64,000 bases of DNA from Nageia nagi (taxonomy: Eukaryota; Pinophyta). Positions within the stretch are counted from its first letter, which is position 1, and each line of letters opens with the position of its first letter. The notes below the pieces were generated by a model. The model made no database searches. It saw only the letters and a list, made by a program, of their open reading frames with translations, and was not told where the DNA came from. The translations under genes were made by a program, and so were the position numbers. Shown here in pieces: positions 10,530-21,915 of the stretch. The stretch covers positions 20,646,001 through 20,710,000 of the forward strand of contig JBITNC010000002.1 in NCBI GenBank assembly GCA_050084985.1, written 5' to 3'.

Positions 10530-12075
10530 AATCCCTTCTTGCCCTTGGATTTCCCTTCCCACCCATACACTTCCCTCCCAACTTGTATTTTTCTTTTTTT
10601 AACTTTTTTAGGTTGATTTTTTTGAAGACATTTATAAAATACCTTTTTAGGATTTTAGAGGGCAAGTTTTTTAATGGTGGTTTTAAACTATCTTATGAAG
10701 GATTTTAAAGCATAGTTTTAAATGATAATACAAAACTACCATCTTAATGGTTTTTAAGGTGAATTTTAGTTATCGTAACAAAATTTTTCATAAATTTGCC
10801 ACCATCTAAGGTCAATTTTGGTATAGTGTTGCCTTCTCTTTTAAGGGGAAAATGCTAACATGGTATTGCTCTTTAATGTAATTGAACCATTCATTTAAGA
10901 GTGCAATAAAAATAAGAATCTTTTCTATATACTTACCCAATTTACAACCATCCAAAGGGATCCTCATGAGAATATCATAGGTTTCAATATTTGAATTAGC
11001 AAAATCTGAAAGATAATTCCTTAAGAGGTAAGGCCATCTTAATATTGATATTATATTCATTATTTTAGAGCCTTTATTATTAATTTGAGATTATAAGTCC
11101 AAGAAGCTAATAATATAATATTATCTCAAGTCTTCCAAGTAGTTATTACAACTAAAAATGTTCTCATTTATATAGGAAATTTACTTTAAAATCATAATAC
11201 CTTCCTTTCTTTCTAAAAATTGCCCAACCTAATCAACAACCCTTGTTTCTAATTTCCTAACCTTATTAATTAGCTATATTAATTACCATTTCAATACATA
11301 AAGCTTATCTCAAACTAGTTATCTAAGATGCACCACTTGTATCACTACTAACTTTAGAACTTAAAGAGTCCACGAACATGCAAGAGTTGAAAGCAATAAC
11401 TAAGAATCTATCATGTAAATTATACAAAATTTAGAGAGAACAATTAAAGGTTATTATTAAAGGAATAGGATCTTATATATCATAAAATATTAAGGGTATT
11501 TGATAAGTAATTCCATTGAAAGAGAAAATGTTATGATCAAAGGGTTAAAAATTGAAACTCCTACTTCTTAGGATTAATATTAGTGTCTACCCTATAATGA
11601 TCTCCATAATGTATATACCTATCTACATAAATATCTTCAACTCTTTTTCACTACCTCTTCATTACCCCTTTATTACTATTAAAATGAGGTGTGAACTTAG
11701 ATTTATAGATGTCCAAATGATGGTTTACCTTCCAACTACATGGACTCTTGACCTTCTACCTTCCTTGATCCTTGGTGTTCCACCTTCTAAGCACTTCAAT
11801 TTCTTAATGCTTCATCTCACTGAAATAGTTATAAATTATTATCGAGTTGATATCAAAATGTAATCAAGTTTATATAATTTCTCTTACCATCAAATAGCTA
11901 TCAACTTTGCTAACGTTCAAGATGGTAACAATCCATATAATGCCAGGTTAGTATCAAATTTGGTGTTATCAAGTTGATACCAATAATATACATCATTGAC
12001 TTGGTAGCAAGTTGCAATCATGTCAATAATAAGGTATTATATTGTCAAGTTGATAATTGCATCTAATTCAAAGTA
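10530..12075. other. Intergenic stretch, no gene recognised
   Basis: AT-rich sequence with short spurious frames only. At 10665-10810 there are a few near-repeats of 'GGTGGTTTTAAACTATC' and 'AAGGTxxxTTTT' type. Between 11880 and 12060 the words 'CAAGTTGATA' and 'ATCAAGTTG' recur several times. I see no RNA gene or element end here. Confidence 0.5.
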
Positions 12076-12079
12076 TATA

Positions 12080-13130
12080 GAGCACTTTCAAAAAATAAAT
12101 TTTATGAATATTTTGTGATCATTATAGTCCATGAAATTGTATCTACATCATGTATCTTATTAAACAATTACTAATCCTTATGTATTATTACACATTTTAC
12201 GTACATTTCTATCATGGCATTCAAAACCATTACATTTTTTGAAAACTCATTTTCAACTACTCTTTGATAGATGTCCATACCCTCTTCTCAAGCTCCCATG
12301 GTGGTACATTCTAGAAGAGTTTAATGGCACCCTTTCTATAGCCATGAATTCACATCCTCCAATAATTCTATTCCATGAAACTATATCTACATAATGCACC
12401 TTATCAAATAATTAATGGGCTTTGTGTATTCCTCCATATTTTTTATACATGTCTATCATGGCATTATTTTGGCAATGAATTTCAAATTTTACTCAAGATA
12501 GCTTACATGGCTAGGAAGGTCAATGATGCATGCATAATTATTTATCATAGAAATAATGCAATAAAAGCCACTCATGCTATGAAAATATGTAAAACCCTCA
12601 TCCAATAGACCTAAATGGTTCCATGCAAGTAGAACACATATGAAAGTTATGTTTTCATAGTTGGTTACAAAGTTATTCATTAGATGAAAGAGTTTAAGGG
12701 CATCCTTATTGTAGCCATAAATTATATATCCTTCAATTCCATGCAATTGTGTATGCATCATGTATCTTGTCAAACAATTCCTAGTCCTTGTGTAGTCTTG
12801 TACATTTTGCATATATATCTATCATGGAATTCACAACCACAACATTTGTTGAAAAATAGTTTTCTACTAATCTTTGATGCCCTCTTCCTAAGTCTATAGG
12901 GCCTTTTCAAAAAATTCATTTTAGGCATATCCTAGGATCATTATTATCCATAAAACTATGTTTACATCACACATCTTATCAAATAAGGCCCATGTATCAT
13001 GTATTCTTGCATATTAATGCATTCACAACCATAAAATTCAATAAAAAAACCATTCTAAATTACTCTTTCATGGATTTCCATACCTTCTTCTAGACCTTAC
13101 ATGGTGGTACATGTTGGAAGATTACTAGTA
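12080..13130 (-). pseudogene. Degenerate PPR motif series
   Basis: Minus-strand relic. Near 13010-12890 the frame gives 'LFDKMCDVNIVLWIIMILGY' then NEFFEKA. Around 12740-12560 it gives 'YGYNKDALKLFHLMNNF', 'NITFICVLLAWNHLGLLDEG' and 'YFHSMSG', followed by an ACIIDL block near the start of the E domain. A similar but poorer copy covers 12450-12080. As elsewhere in this 8-kb tract, stops and shifts exclude a working protein. Together with the relics at 9.6-10.5 and 8.0-9.0 kb it probably represents repeated duplication of one ancestral minus-strand PPR gene. Confidence 0.72.
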
Positions 13131-13174
13131 TAAGTTACATAGTGCATCTATTTTTTTTTATCAAAACTAATCAT

Positions 13175-13520
13175 AATAGGGTGGTTTATAACCACCATAT
13201 TATGTAATAATAAGGTGGTTTATAACCACCATATTATATAATAATAGGGCATTTTTTAAGCATTCTCATAATAAAAAGGGTAATTTATAACCATCATTAT
13301 ATGATATACAGAGATGATCTTGTTTTAATCAATAAACATCCACCAATATAACTTGATATGCCCTTTTAAGGGTGGATTTAATACCTTACAATTTTGGTTT
13401 ATAACCTCCCTCATATATCTTTACAAGGCCGATTTGGTGTGGTAGGTTATTATCATCCTCATATAAAAGTCAATTTAAATAATATTATCATATATGATGT
13501 TTTAAAAACCATCATTAAAT
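13175..13520. repeat. Near-palindromic GGTGGTTTATAACCACC repeats
   Basis: Two close copies, about 34 bp apart, of 'GGTGGTTTATAACCACC' followed by ATATTAT, then looser copies such as 'GGGTAATTTATAACCATCAT' (13280) and 'GGTTTATAACCTCCC' (13402). Each core can fold on itself (GGTGG/CCACC arms). No gene overlaps. Confidence 0.7.
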
Positions 13521-13559
13521 GTATTTAAGGGTGGCTACATGCCTTCCCTCAAAGGCTAA

Positions 13560-15170
13560 ATTTGATCTAGTATCTAGAGACTCTATCCTGTCGAAATGAC
13601 TTACATTCCTATTTGCATGATTTAAGAATGATTATACATATTTCATTATTATTTTGGAATACATTGTTGATTTTTTTTGGTTGATTTATTGTAATAACTA
13701 TTGCAATTATTATGAGCTACTAGATCCTTTTATTGCTAAATTATTTTATTCCAAGTGGTATCAATGAAATGATCTTGGTCATTATTGGTCAACATATTTG
13801 TACAAAACTCCTACATACTTACATTGTCTCAATAATTAGTATTGTAATTTTAGTCTTAAATTTTTTTCTTCTTACTATACTTAAATAGATATGTAATTTG
13901 TAATGTGAGTAAATATTGTCAAGTAGGGTAGGCTATGGGTAAAAAAAGAGTATAAATTTTTCAAAACCTCATCAAGAGACCTATCTCATTTTGATTTCCT
14001 TGAGAAGATAATCAAAATAATGAGTATTGTTGGTAAACCCTAGTATGACTAAATTTTAAAAACTCCACTAGGAGACCTATCTCATTTTGATCTCCTTATC
14101 GAGATCATCAAAATAGTGGGTATTGTTGGAAAATACCAATTTTAAGATCAAATCAAATATTCAACGCTTAAAAGGTCTCAAAAAGTGATAAAAAGAAGAT
14201 AAAATTATATTGTTGAGAGTCTCAAATCTTAATGAAGAAGAAAATTATATGAGTTAGGGTAGAGGAAGGAAATATATGCTTGATGATATTACTCCATGTT
14301 TCCATGGATTGAGGTATATTTGTGATTAAATATTCATATAGTATGTTATATTATTGGTTTATTTATGAATTCCAAACTTTGGTAGACATCTTAAGCATTA
14401 TTGCAAGGATCTTGGAGAAATTTGGAGGACCTTTATATCCTTTTATATTATTTGAGTTATTTTGTATCTTGTTTGTATGTAGTATGCATCTTAGGCTAAA
14501 TTCATGATAAACTCATGTTAGCTTTGTATTAGTCAATTTTTATCATGTCAATCAACATTTAATATTATTATCTTGTCATTTAACATTATGGATATCTTAT
14601 ATTAATCATGTAAATTATTTAAACTATTTTCTTGAATCATTGGCATATTATTTAGTATAATCTACCATTGCATCATTTAGCATGATCTTTATCATAGTAT
14701 TTATCATTTGAATCAATCTTTATTATCATAAAAAATAATATAGGAGCATTAGCATATCAATAATCATAGTATAATAGGCATTATAGGGCATACATTTGTA
14801 TTATTTGCACCCTTTTATTGGGGTGTAGAGGGCCTAATCACACCCAAGATTGAGGTAAATCCATTCTTTTTTGCCTTGGGATCTTAAAGGACCAAGGTTG
14901 AGGTCTCCCCTACCATGCTTAAATGCATTTAGGGCTCTAACACCTATCTTGTATGTATAATTGAATAAAAAAAATCAAGATATCATAGCATCAAATCTTA
15001 ATTAAAGCAAAGGAAAAATTCATTATCTCTTATTATTAATAATCATGTCATAGTCAATTGCTTGGCATCCCTAAGGTTCTTAGAAGTGCTATTCGCTTGA
15101 GACTAATCACTTCACTGGTGCAGGAGCTTTATAAGGTGTACAAGGATTATCAATATTCACTCTCATGGAA
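13560..15170. other. Intergenic stretch, no gene recognised
   Basis: AT-rich. 'CCTATCTCATTTTGAT' with flanking similarity occurs near 13980 and 14073, a roughly 95-bp tandem duplication. ATCAT-rich, loosely repetitive sequence lies at 14500-14780. No coding signal stands out. Confidence 0.5.
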
Positions 15171-15179
15171 ATGAAATAT

Positions 15180-16370
15180 TACCAAATAATCAAAGAATGC
15201 AATTTTATTAAAAATTTAAGAGTGATTATTTTAATTGATTCATGTAGTACTCATAATTTTATTAGTTGAGATATACCAAAGAAATTGGGATTACAAGTGC
15301 ATAGAGATGAAAACTTTAATGTGTCCTTATAATGGATAATTACACATGGATGATAACAATGCATGTAATGGATTCAAGTGGAGCAAATTTAGTTTTAGGT
15401 TCCTAATCGATGGCTCAATTCAGAGATATTTCAATGAATTTTTGAAGTTTGTATGTGCAATGGATGAAAAATGAGAAATAAACCAAACTCCAAGAATTGT
15501 AATAATTTTCAATGAAAGTGGTAAGTTCAAATTAGTTGGAAAAGATACTATAAAATAGAGGAAGAGGAGTTATAACACAAATTTTATATAGAAAGGTCAA
15601 GGAAAAAGGATAAAATAATGAATCAAAAATCCATAAAATTTGGAATTACAAAGATAAGAAATCATGATCATGCAATGAACTTAGTTTTAGTAAGTCATAC
15701 AACCAATCCTAATACCACTCCAAATATTGAGAAGTTGGAAAATGAAATTTTAGAACAAGGTATAATTCATCCTAATACCAATCCATATTCTTCTCTAGTT
15801 GTAATAGTAAAAAAGAAGGATGATTAATGGAAGATGTGCCCAAACTTTCATGATCATAATAAAGCCACTATCAAAGATAATCTCCCTATTCCCATTATTG
15901 ATTATTTGTTAGATAAATTACATGGTGTTAAAAAAATTTCTAAGCTAGACTTAAGATCAAGGTATCATCAAATTAGGGTCAAAAATGAAGAAATTTCAAA
16001 ATAGCTTTTAAAACTCATGAGAAGCATTATGAATTTTTAGTTAGACTATTGCACTAATGCACCATCCATTTTTCAAAGTTTAATGAAAAGAATATTTAGA
16101 CCATAATTGAGGAAATTTATGTTATTATTATTTGATGACATATTGATATATATAAAAACATGGGATATTTGCAATGTGTGGAGCAAATATTATAAATTTT
16201 GAAAAATGAATAATTGTTTATCAATAAGTTTAAAATTTCATTTGTTGTTATTGAAATTAAGTATTTAGGTTATATTGTATTAGAAAAATGAGTGAAATTG
16301 AACTCCAAGAAAATCAAAGTAATGTAGGATTAGCCACTTCCAAAGACCATTAAAAGTATTTGGGGATTTT
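15180..16370 (+). pseudogene. Ty3/gypsy polyprotein relic (protease and reverse transcriptase)
   Basis: A plus-strand remnant of a gypsy pol. Near 15225 the frame gives 'IILIDSCSTHNFIS', matching the retropepsin active-site block of plant gypsy elements (usually DSGSTHNF; here Gly is Cys). From 15620 an open stretch gives 'IEKLENEILEQGIIHPNT' then 'NPYSSLVVIVKKKDD', the start of the RT domain. Later frames give 'KISKLDLRSRYHQIRVKNEE', 'NAPSIFQSLMKRIFRP' and 'LLLFDDILIYIKTWD', with the catalytic F-D-D box near 16125. Stops and indels disable it. No integrase or LTRs were found next to it. Confidence 0.85.
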
Positions 16371-16599
16371 TTGTTACACCAATAGGATGTCTTCTTTATG
16401 ATATCATTGTTAGGTTATGTTGTAGGTCCTTAGAAAAGTGTCCCTATTAATTCATCCTTAAAGCTTATATATTTATCCTTTCCTCCTTTAAATAGTTGTA
16501 ATTCGATGGCTTAGGAGTTATTATCCCTCAATATTTTATCTTATACCATAGGGAAACCTAAAATATCAATAATGAGCTTTGAGTCTATCATGAAGGAAA

Positions 16600-17180
16600 C
16601 CCCTTTGACCTCTGCCTTGCCTTAATTCTAAGATAAATCTAGATGAATGATGAGGTTTTCATCCACCTTCTAAAATAGGTTAAGTAATTTCATCAAAACC
16701 CACCTTCTCTACATCTCCTCTTTAATTTGAAGAACTATAGACTCAATATAGTAAGAGACATCTACCATCATTAAAGCCCTCATGAGTAGCAATATGTGAG
16801 TATGAATGAAAATCCAAGCCAAATTATTGCATTTAAATTTTTACATGCTCCCCATGTCCATTACATTGGTTGAATCTATGTCTTGACTCATGATACTACA
16901 CTATGTCAAGCATTCCTTATTTGCTTGACCACTCTAAGTAATTAAGATAACATCATCTTGAAGTCTTATCACTCATTCCAAAAATGCCCAAGGCCATCCC
17001 ACGTACACTAATTCACATACTTCATTATATTCCAACATAATTCATCTTGCCAACTCATTTATCCATTGCAAAAAATATGTATTTTCATATGAATAGTCAT
17101 GTATAGAGTCCACCTCACTAGATGGGTCCCCTTTATAACTAGCTACCACCTTCTAAGGCCCATGTGTTACATTGGATTCA
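16600..17180 (-). other. Unidentified minus-strand coding-like relic
   Basis: One minus-strand frame from about 17150 to 16980 reads 'VVASYKGDPSSEVDSIHDYS', 'YENTYFLQWINELAR', a stop, then 'LEYNEVCELVYVGWPWAFLE'. The composition looks protein-like, and further broken stretches follow to 16600. I do not recognise the family. It could be part of a decayed transposable element, since it lies between a gypsy relic and the nested LTR cluster. Confidence 0.25.
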
Positions 17181-18025
17181 CCATTCACTACCCCTAATAA
17201 GTATCATAATGTTATTCCAAACTTTATGGAACTTTTAATAATACTAATTTATAACTTAATTGAAGTACTTTAACTCTCTTGGTTAACAACTAGTAAAGCA
17301 CCTACCTATTTAGAAAAATTTGATAATCTAACATCATTGAATTTGTGACAACTTTTAGCAAAAAAATTAGAAGTACTACTAATGTTTTAAACTTTTGAAT
17401 TTAAAAAAATTATATTTTATTTCTTACACATTTATAATTTCTCTAAATCCCTCTTTATTTATGTTGTTAGTTTGTTCTCATGGATAAAGATGTCATGTAC
17501 CTTTTTTTTAATATATCGATAGAAGAGTCAAGCTAAAAGTTCCAATAAACCAATAAAGTTGTTAATGACATTTCACCATTATCTTTAGTGATGTGTAATA
17601 TAAAATAAAAATTAAGGTAAAATTCAACTCATATAATGGGAGTTGGGGAGAAAGTGGGTGTGAAAACTCAAAAATGTTGAAAAGAAAGACCCAGGATCAA
17701 AACTCTCCCCTTTCAATTGGTGACATGCTCCAAGTCAACTTGAAGATTTTCTACTAGCATGGATGAGGTTGAATGCAACTTCCAAGTGAATTTGACCAAA
17801 GAAAACCCCATATACAAAATCTAATTTCAATGTATAAATCGACAACTATTAACTACCATAAAAACTATTAAGGTTAAAAATGAAAATCACATATATTTAA
17901 ATACTAAAATGAATATATAAACATTTTTCACACATTATTGTAAGAAATATTTTTTTCCATTAAAACTGAAAGGAATGGTGGCCAAAGTAAAACATTATTA
18001 CAAACCCTAGATCTAATAATTATAA

Positions 18026-18265
18026 GGCATCATAATAAAATACCAAAGAAACTCTAGAATTAATTCTATTTGATATATAACAAAAAATCTAATCTTTCTT
18101 AAATAGGCAAGGGTGTATGATATTGACTATTAGATCATAACCAAAAAAATTGTTAATCATAATCGAATGGATCTCAACTACATAAAACTAACTAAATAGG
18201 ATAAAGACTAAAAAGGAAAGAAAACATTCCTAATATCCAAGTAAATACTTAAATATACTTTAACT
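18026..18265 (-). mobile_element. 3' LTR of the outermost nested element
   Basis: Matches 34658-34899 with scattered substitutions, for example 'TAAATAGGCAAGGGTGTA' in both, then 'AATCATAATCGAATGGATCT'. Read on the minus strand it is immediately preceded by a purine run (18266-18279) of the form a polypurine tract takes, which marks it as the 3' LTR of a minus-strand element. The left limit is where similarity fades and is approximate. Confidence 0.75.
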
Positions 18266-18279
18266 CCCCCCCTTAAGTG
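18266..18279 (-). other. Polypurine tract of the outermost element
   Basis: On the minus strand this reads 'CTTAAGGGGGGGAG' and directly abuts the LTR start. Such G/A-rich tracts prime plus-strand DNA synthesis in LTR retrotransposons. Confidence 0.7.
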
Positions 18280-18632
18280 ATACTAGGAGATAGTGGATAA
18301 ACAAAACCAAAACAAGTTGCATATCCACATATATGAGACTTGGAAACAAGGCCTAATAAGGTACTCATGTATAATATATCTATGAAGCTCTACTAGAGAA
18401 ATGATGAAAAATCATGTGAGAAAAATATATCTTTCATTAAATAAAGAATAATAAGAGAAGGAGGATCAATACCCTAAAGGACAACTTATATCAAGAGGAC
18501 CCTATAAAGGATTCATATGATGTACCCAAATTATATAAATACCTTGTTGTTGAACTAAATTTCTCCCATAATGAAGAAATAATTCATGAGGTGTACATCA
18601 AAAAAATTTCCACTTTAAGAAATTATGAGGAG
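18280..18632 (-). mobile_element. 3' internal remnant of the outermost element
   Basis: A 350-bp non-coding stretch between the polypurine tract and the point where the next LTR element has inserted. No reverse transcriptase, RNase H or integrase motif is visible. With the 32.3-34.66 kb part it leaves only about 2.7 kb of internal sequence for the outermost element, so that element is deleted or non-autonomous. Confidence 0.5.
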
Positions 18633-18637
18633 GGAAC

Positions 18638-19315
18638 TGAAAGAATCAAATAATTCCATAAACAACAATCACTTATACCAACTCCAACAAATAACACTTT
18701 AATTTCTCTCAAATATAGCAATATCTAGAAGGATAAAAAAATAAGCAATCTCACAAATTAACACACAAGAAATATAATGGTTCCTCTCTAAGAGAGTACA
18801 TCCACTTGAATCTAAGTATATTACTTGTCAAGAAAAACTCTCACTTTACAAACTTTCTATCACCTAGATCTCTAAACTAATAGCATAACAATGCTCCTAA
18901 AAAAGTGTGTATTTTACAACAAGCCTAGCCTTCCTTTATAGGCTCAAATCCTACTTTAGCACACCCTTTTACATAAGGGAAATACCAATATCCATGACTC
19001 AACAAGATATCCATATCCTCACATTAGGTGAGAATGGTAAGTGAAATACTTTTTACCCATACCTTGTTACATATGCCCATGACTTCTATTTTAAGTATGT
19101 GTGACAACATGCATATGTGGATATACCTCTAGTATAAAATAGATGGGGCTCCACATTTGAATACATGAATAATACACATAATAAATGGATTATTCCATAT
19201 TACAAAATATTTTTTTTCTAACTTAGGTATTGTATATGTTTATTAAGTTTTTAATTAATTAGGAATAATATACCTAAGTTATTTACACAATAATGCTTTA
19301 CAAATTCTAACATAA
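18638..19315 (-). mobile_element. 3' LTR of the middle nested element
   Basis: About 678 bp, collinear with 31628-32292 (for example 'GGTTCCTCTCTAAGAGAG', 'ACAACAAGCCTAGCCTTC', 'ATAAATGGATTATTCCATAT'). On the minus strand it starts TGTTAGAATTT and ends TTTCA. The flanking five bases are GGAAC at 18633-18637 and TGAAC at 32293-32297, a 4/5 match fitting a decayed target-site duplication. The LTR resembles that of the inner element (both start TGTT.GAAT.TATAATGCATTATTGT when aligned), so the two are related families. Confidence 0.88.
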
Positions 19316-20522
19316 GAAATATAATCAAAGATGAGAACTTGACATCTTTAAAAGTAATATACTTCATATTCTAAATAGATATCAACTACTTAACCATTTG
19401 AACAAATGATATACAACACAATAATCATCAACCATAAGTTAATTGGTATATTACTAGTGTGAAGATAGTCATTCAATACATTTTATGTACGACCATGAAT
19501 AGAGACCCATTCAAAAGATGCCCTTGCATAAGTCATGTTAAATAAGCCTATAGTCATACTACAACTCATCATAAATATGCTAAGCAAAAATAAGTTATTC
19601 TCATGTGAATAACTTAGTATAACACAAGATCCTTCTATAATTGAAGTATAAGAGTTCCCAATAATTCATACTTTAGTCTCTCTTAAGGATAACTTTACCA
19701 TCCTAAAAGATTTAGGGAAAATTGAATACCATCCTAAAGATGTTATGGGTTCATATAACTTCATCTTATTATTTTTTATAGCCTTTTTGAATGTAAGTTG
19801 ACATGAAGTTGACATCATTTAAGATTAATTTCTTCCCCTTGAGAGAAACTTCATTTAAAGAAAGGCTGAAAATGAGCAAAGTTGATTAAATTATCCATAT
19901 GTCGATACACATATCATTTAACATGCTTGTCTTAATATAATTAAGCATCCATTACATTAGATAAATATCATACTTATTTAAGTGCATTAACACATATAAA
20001 ATAATATAACAAGATTAAAATATAATTGATTTCGTTATTGGATATTTAACATATGAACTAATTTAACACCCAACAATCAGATTTCAATTACCGATCCTTA
20101 TTTATAACTACTAAGTATCCTCTTTTACTGAAATCTTAGAATGGGAGGAACTCGATCAGTGACATGTTGCCTTAGAGTCTCTAACTCATTGGTTAATCTT
20201 GTATACATTTAAGGAGCATTTTTCGCTCAAATATGAGCTGATTTCGCTCCTTATAGATCATTTCAAATTCTTGATCTTCCATTACAATGTTCACTTGCAA
20301 ACTTATTGACATGCTCCATTAATGAAGCATTGGCCAACTCTCTTGGTTGCAATTCCTATATAGCCATTAATGAACCTTTCCGAGTATTACTATGTACTCC
20401 TCATACATCCTCCTCATTTGGAGAGCACCCTAAGCAAGCTAGGATCTCATTCACCATAACTAGAACTATGTTAGTTCATATATCGATAGCTATTTATAGA
20501 GTATGCATTACTTTGTGAAGTG
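19316..20522 (-). mobile_element. 3' internal part of the middle element
   Basis: Non-coding. Blocks match the 3' region of the inner element in reverse complement. Examples are the 'CCATTTGAACAAATG' block near 19396 (inner: near 26533) and the 'TTGACATGAAGTTGACATCA' block near 19797. This shows that the middle element continues here and that the plus-strand element at 20528 split it. Short spurious frames only. Confidence 0.65.
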
Positions 20523-20527
20523 GTAAG

Positions 20528-20941
20528 TGTTGGAATGTATAATGCATTATTGTCTTCTTCTATGTAACACTTAAAATATCTCTAAATACCTTTAAGAGTT
20601 TAGTAAATAAAAAATTATGTAACATGAACCTAACCCTTAGGTACAAGGGTGGTTGAAGGGAGGATTTTACCCTATAAATAGAGGGCCTCCCTTCTAGTTT
20701 ACTCATTCAAATTTACACTCAAGTATGTAGTGTTGTTATGTTTTAGGATGTTAGGAGAAGTATGAAGAGTTGTAAGAGAAGAACTTTATGAATGAGAAAG
20801 ATCTTAGTTAGTGGATGTACTCTCTTGCATGAGAGGAACCATTTTATATGTGTGTCAAATTTGTGAGATTGGTTATTGTGTTAATGCTATGAATATTGAT
20901 TGTTAATAGGGCTTTCAAGTGATCTTGGGAGATTAAGAACA
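20528..20941 (+). mobile_element. 5' LTR of the inner nested element
   Basis: Starts TGTTGGAATGTATAATGCA and matches 26699-27074. It holds a promoter-like 'CCCTATAAATAGAGGGC' (about 20671) followed by a conserved transcribed-type region. The end is placed at CA (20940-20941) because the next bases, ATATTAGAGGC, resemble the common plant primer-binding site for initiator Met tRNA (TATCAGAGC). The left flank GTAAG may be half of a target duplication. Confidence 0.85.
20669..20682 (+). promoter_or_regulatory. TATA box in the 5' LTR
   Basis: 'CTATAAATAG' lies in the U3 part of the LTR. The equivalent stretch is deleted in the 3' LTR of the same element but is present, as 'CTATTTATAAGG' on the other strand, in the related LTR fragment near 47712. 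Confidence 0.7.
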
Positions 20942-21723
20942 ATATTAGAGGCTCCTATTCACCATTTTTGAAGGTCCATTCTACCCCTTTCATCTACTTT
21001 GGTGAGGTATAAATCTTCTCCCCACTCTCTTACATTTTGTAAGCTATTTGTTTTGCTAAAAGTTAGCTCTTTTAAGATTTTGTTATTTCTTACATAAGTT
21101 ATTTTTTTTTACCATTAACCTTTAAGCTCATATATGTGTTAAAATAACTTCTTAGTGTAAGAATAGTTTACAATTTAAGAAGTATGTTAATGTTTCTTAA
21201 CCATTTTATTGCAATAATATTCTCTTTTATTTTATAAGATATTTTTTTTTTGTTAAAGGGTTAGTATGCAGTTTTATAAGTGGTTATATATGTTAGTTTC
21301 TAACATTATTTACTATATTAGTTAATTTTGTAAAGTTTTGTAAGTTGCAAATTTTCTTATCTACTTTATAATCTAATTAATTTACATTTATAACAATATG
21401 CTAATTTGTTTTGTGAAAAGTTGCAAATTTTTTACAACTTGAACTTTTACAAAAATTGTTGACTATTTATTATCGTTATTTTCTTGTGAAAATTACATAT
21501 ATGATTACAATATATTATTTTTACAAGAAGGAAATCTTTGTAAATATTTGTGCATTTTTTTTACCAATTTACAAGATTTTGGTACAATTGTTTTTATACA
21601 CATAAGTTAAAAATTAAAAATAATTATATAGATTTTTAAATCAAAAATTAAAATTAAATTTTTTTTTTGGTTATTAAAACTAAAAAAAATTAAATTTCTT
21701 TATATTATTTATATTAAAAAAAT

Positions 21724-21915
21724 AGGGTTGCCACCCATTCTGGGCACAGGAGCCCCAACAGGGGTGCTGCCCATGAAGGGCATGCAATCCCTACAAGGCT
21801 ACCACCCATGAAGGGCATGCGAGCCCATAGAGGGTTCATTGCCCATGCTGGGAATGCAAGCTCCCAAGGAAGGGTCATCACTTCTACTAGGCGCATGACC
21901 TCCCTGCAAGCCGTC
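21724..21915. repeat. GC-rich ~39-bp tandem array in the 5' leader
   Basis: About five degenerate units such as 'CCCATGAAGGGCATGCAATC', in an otherwise very AT-rich neighbourhood. It begins about 780 bp after the 5' LTR. A related array occurs at the equivalent place in the middle element (30733-31030). A 69-codon minus-strand frame through it is a by-product of the repeat. Confidence 0.8.
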
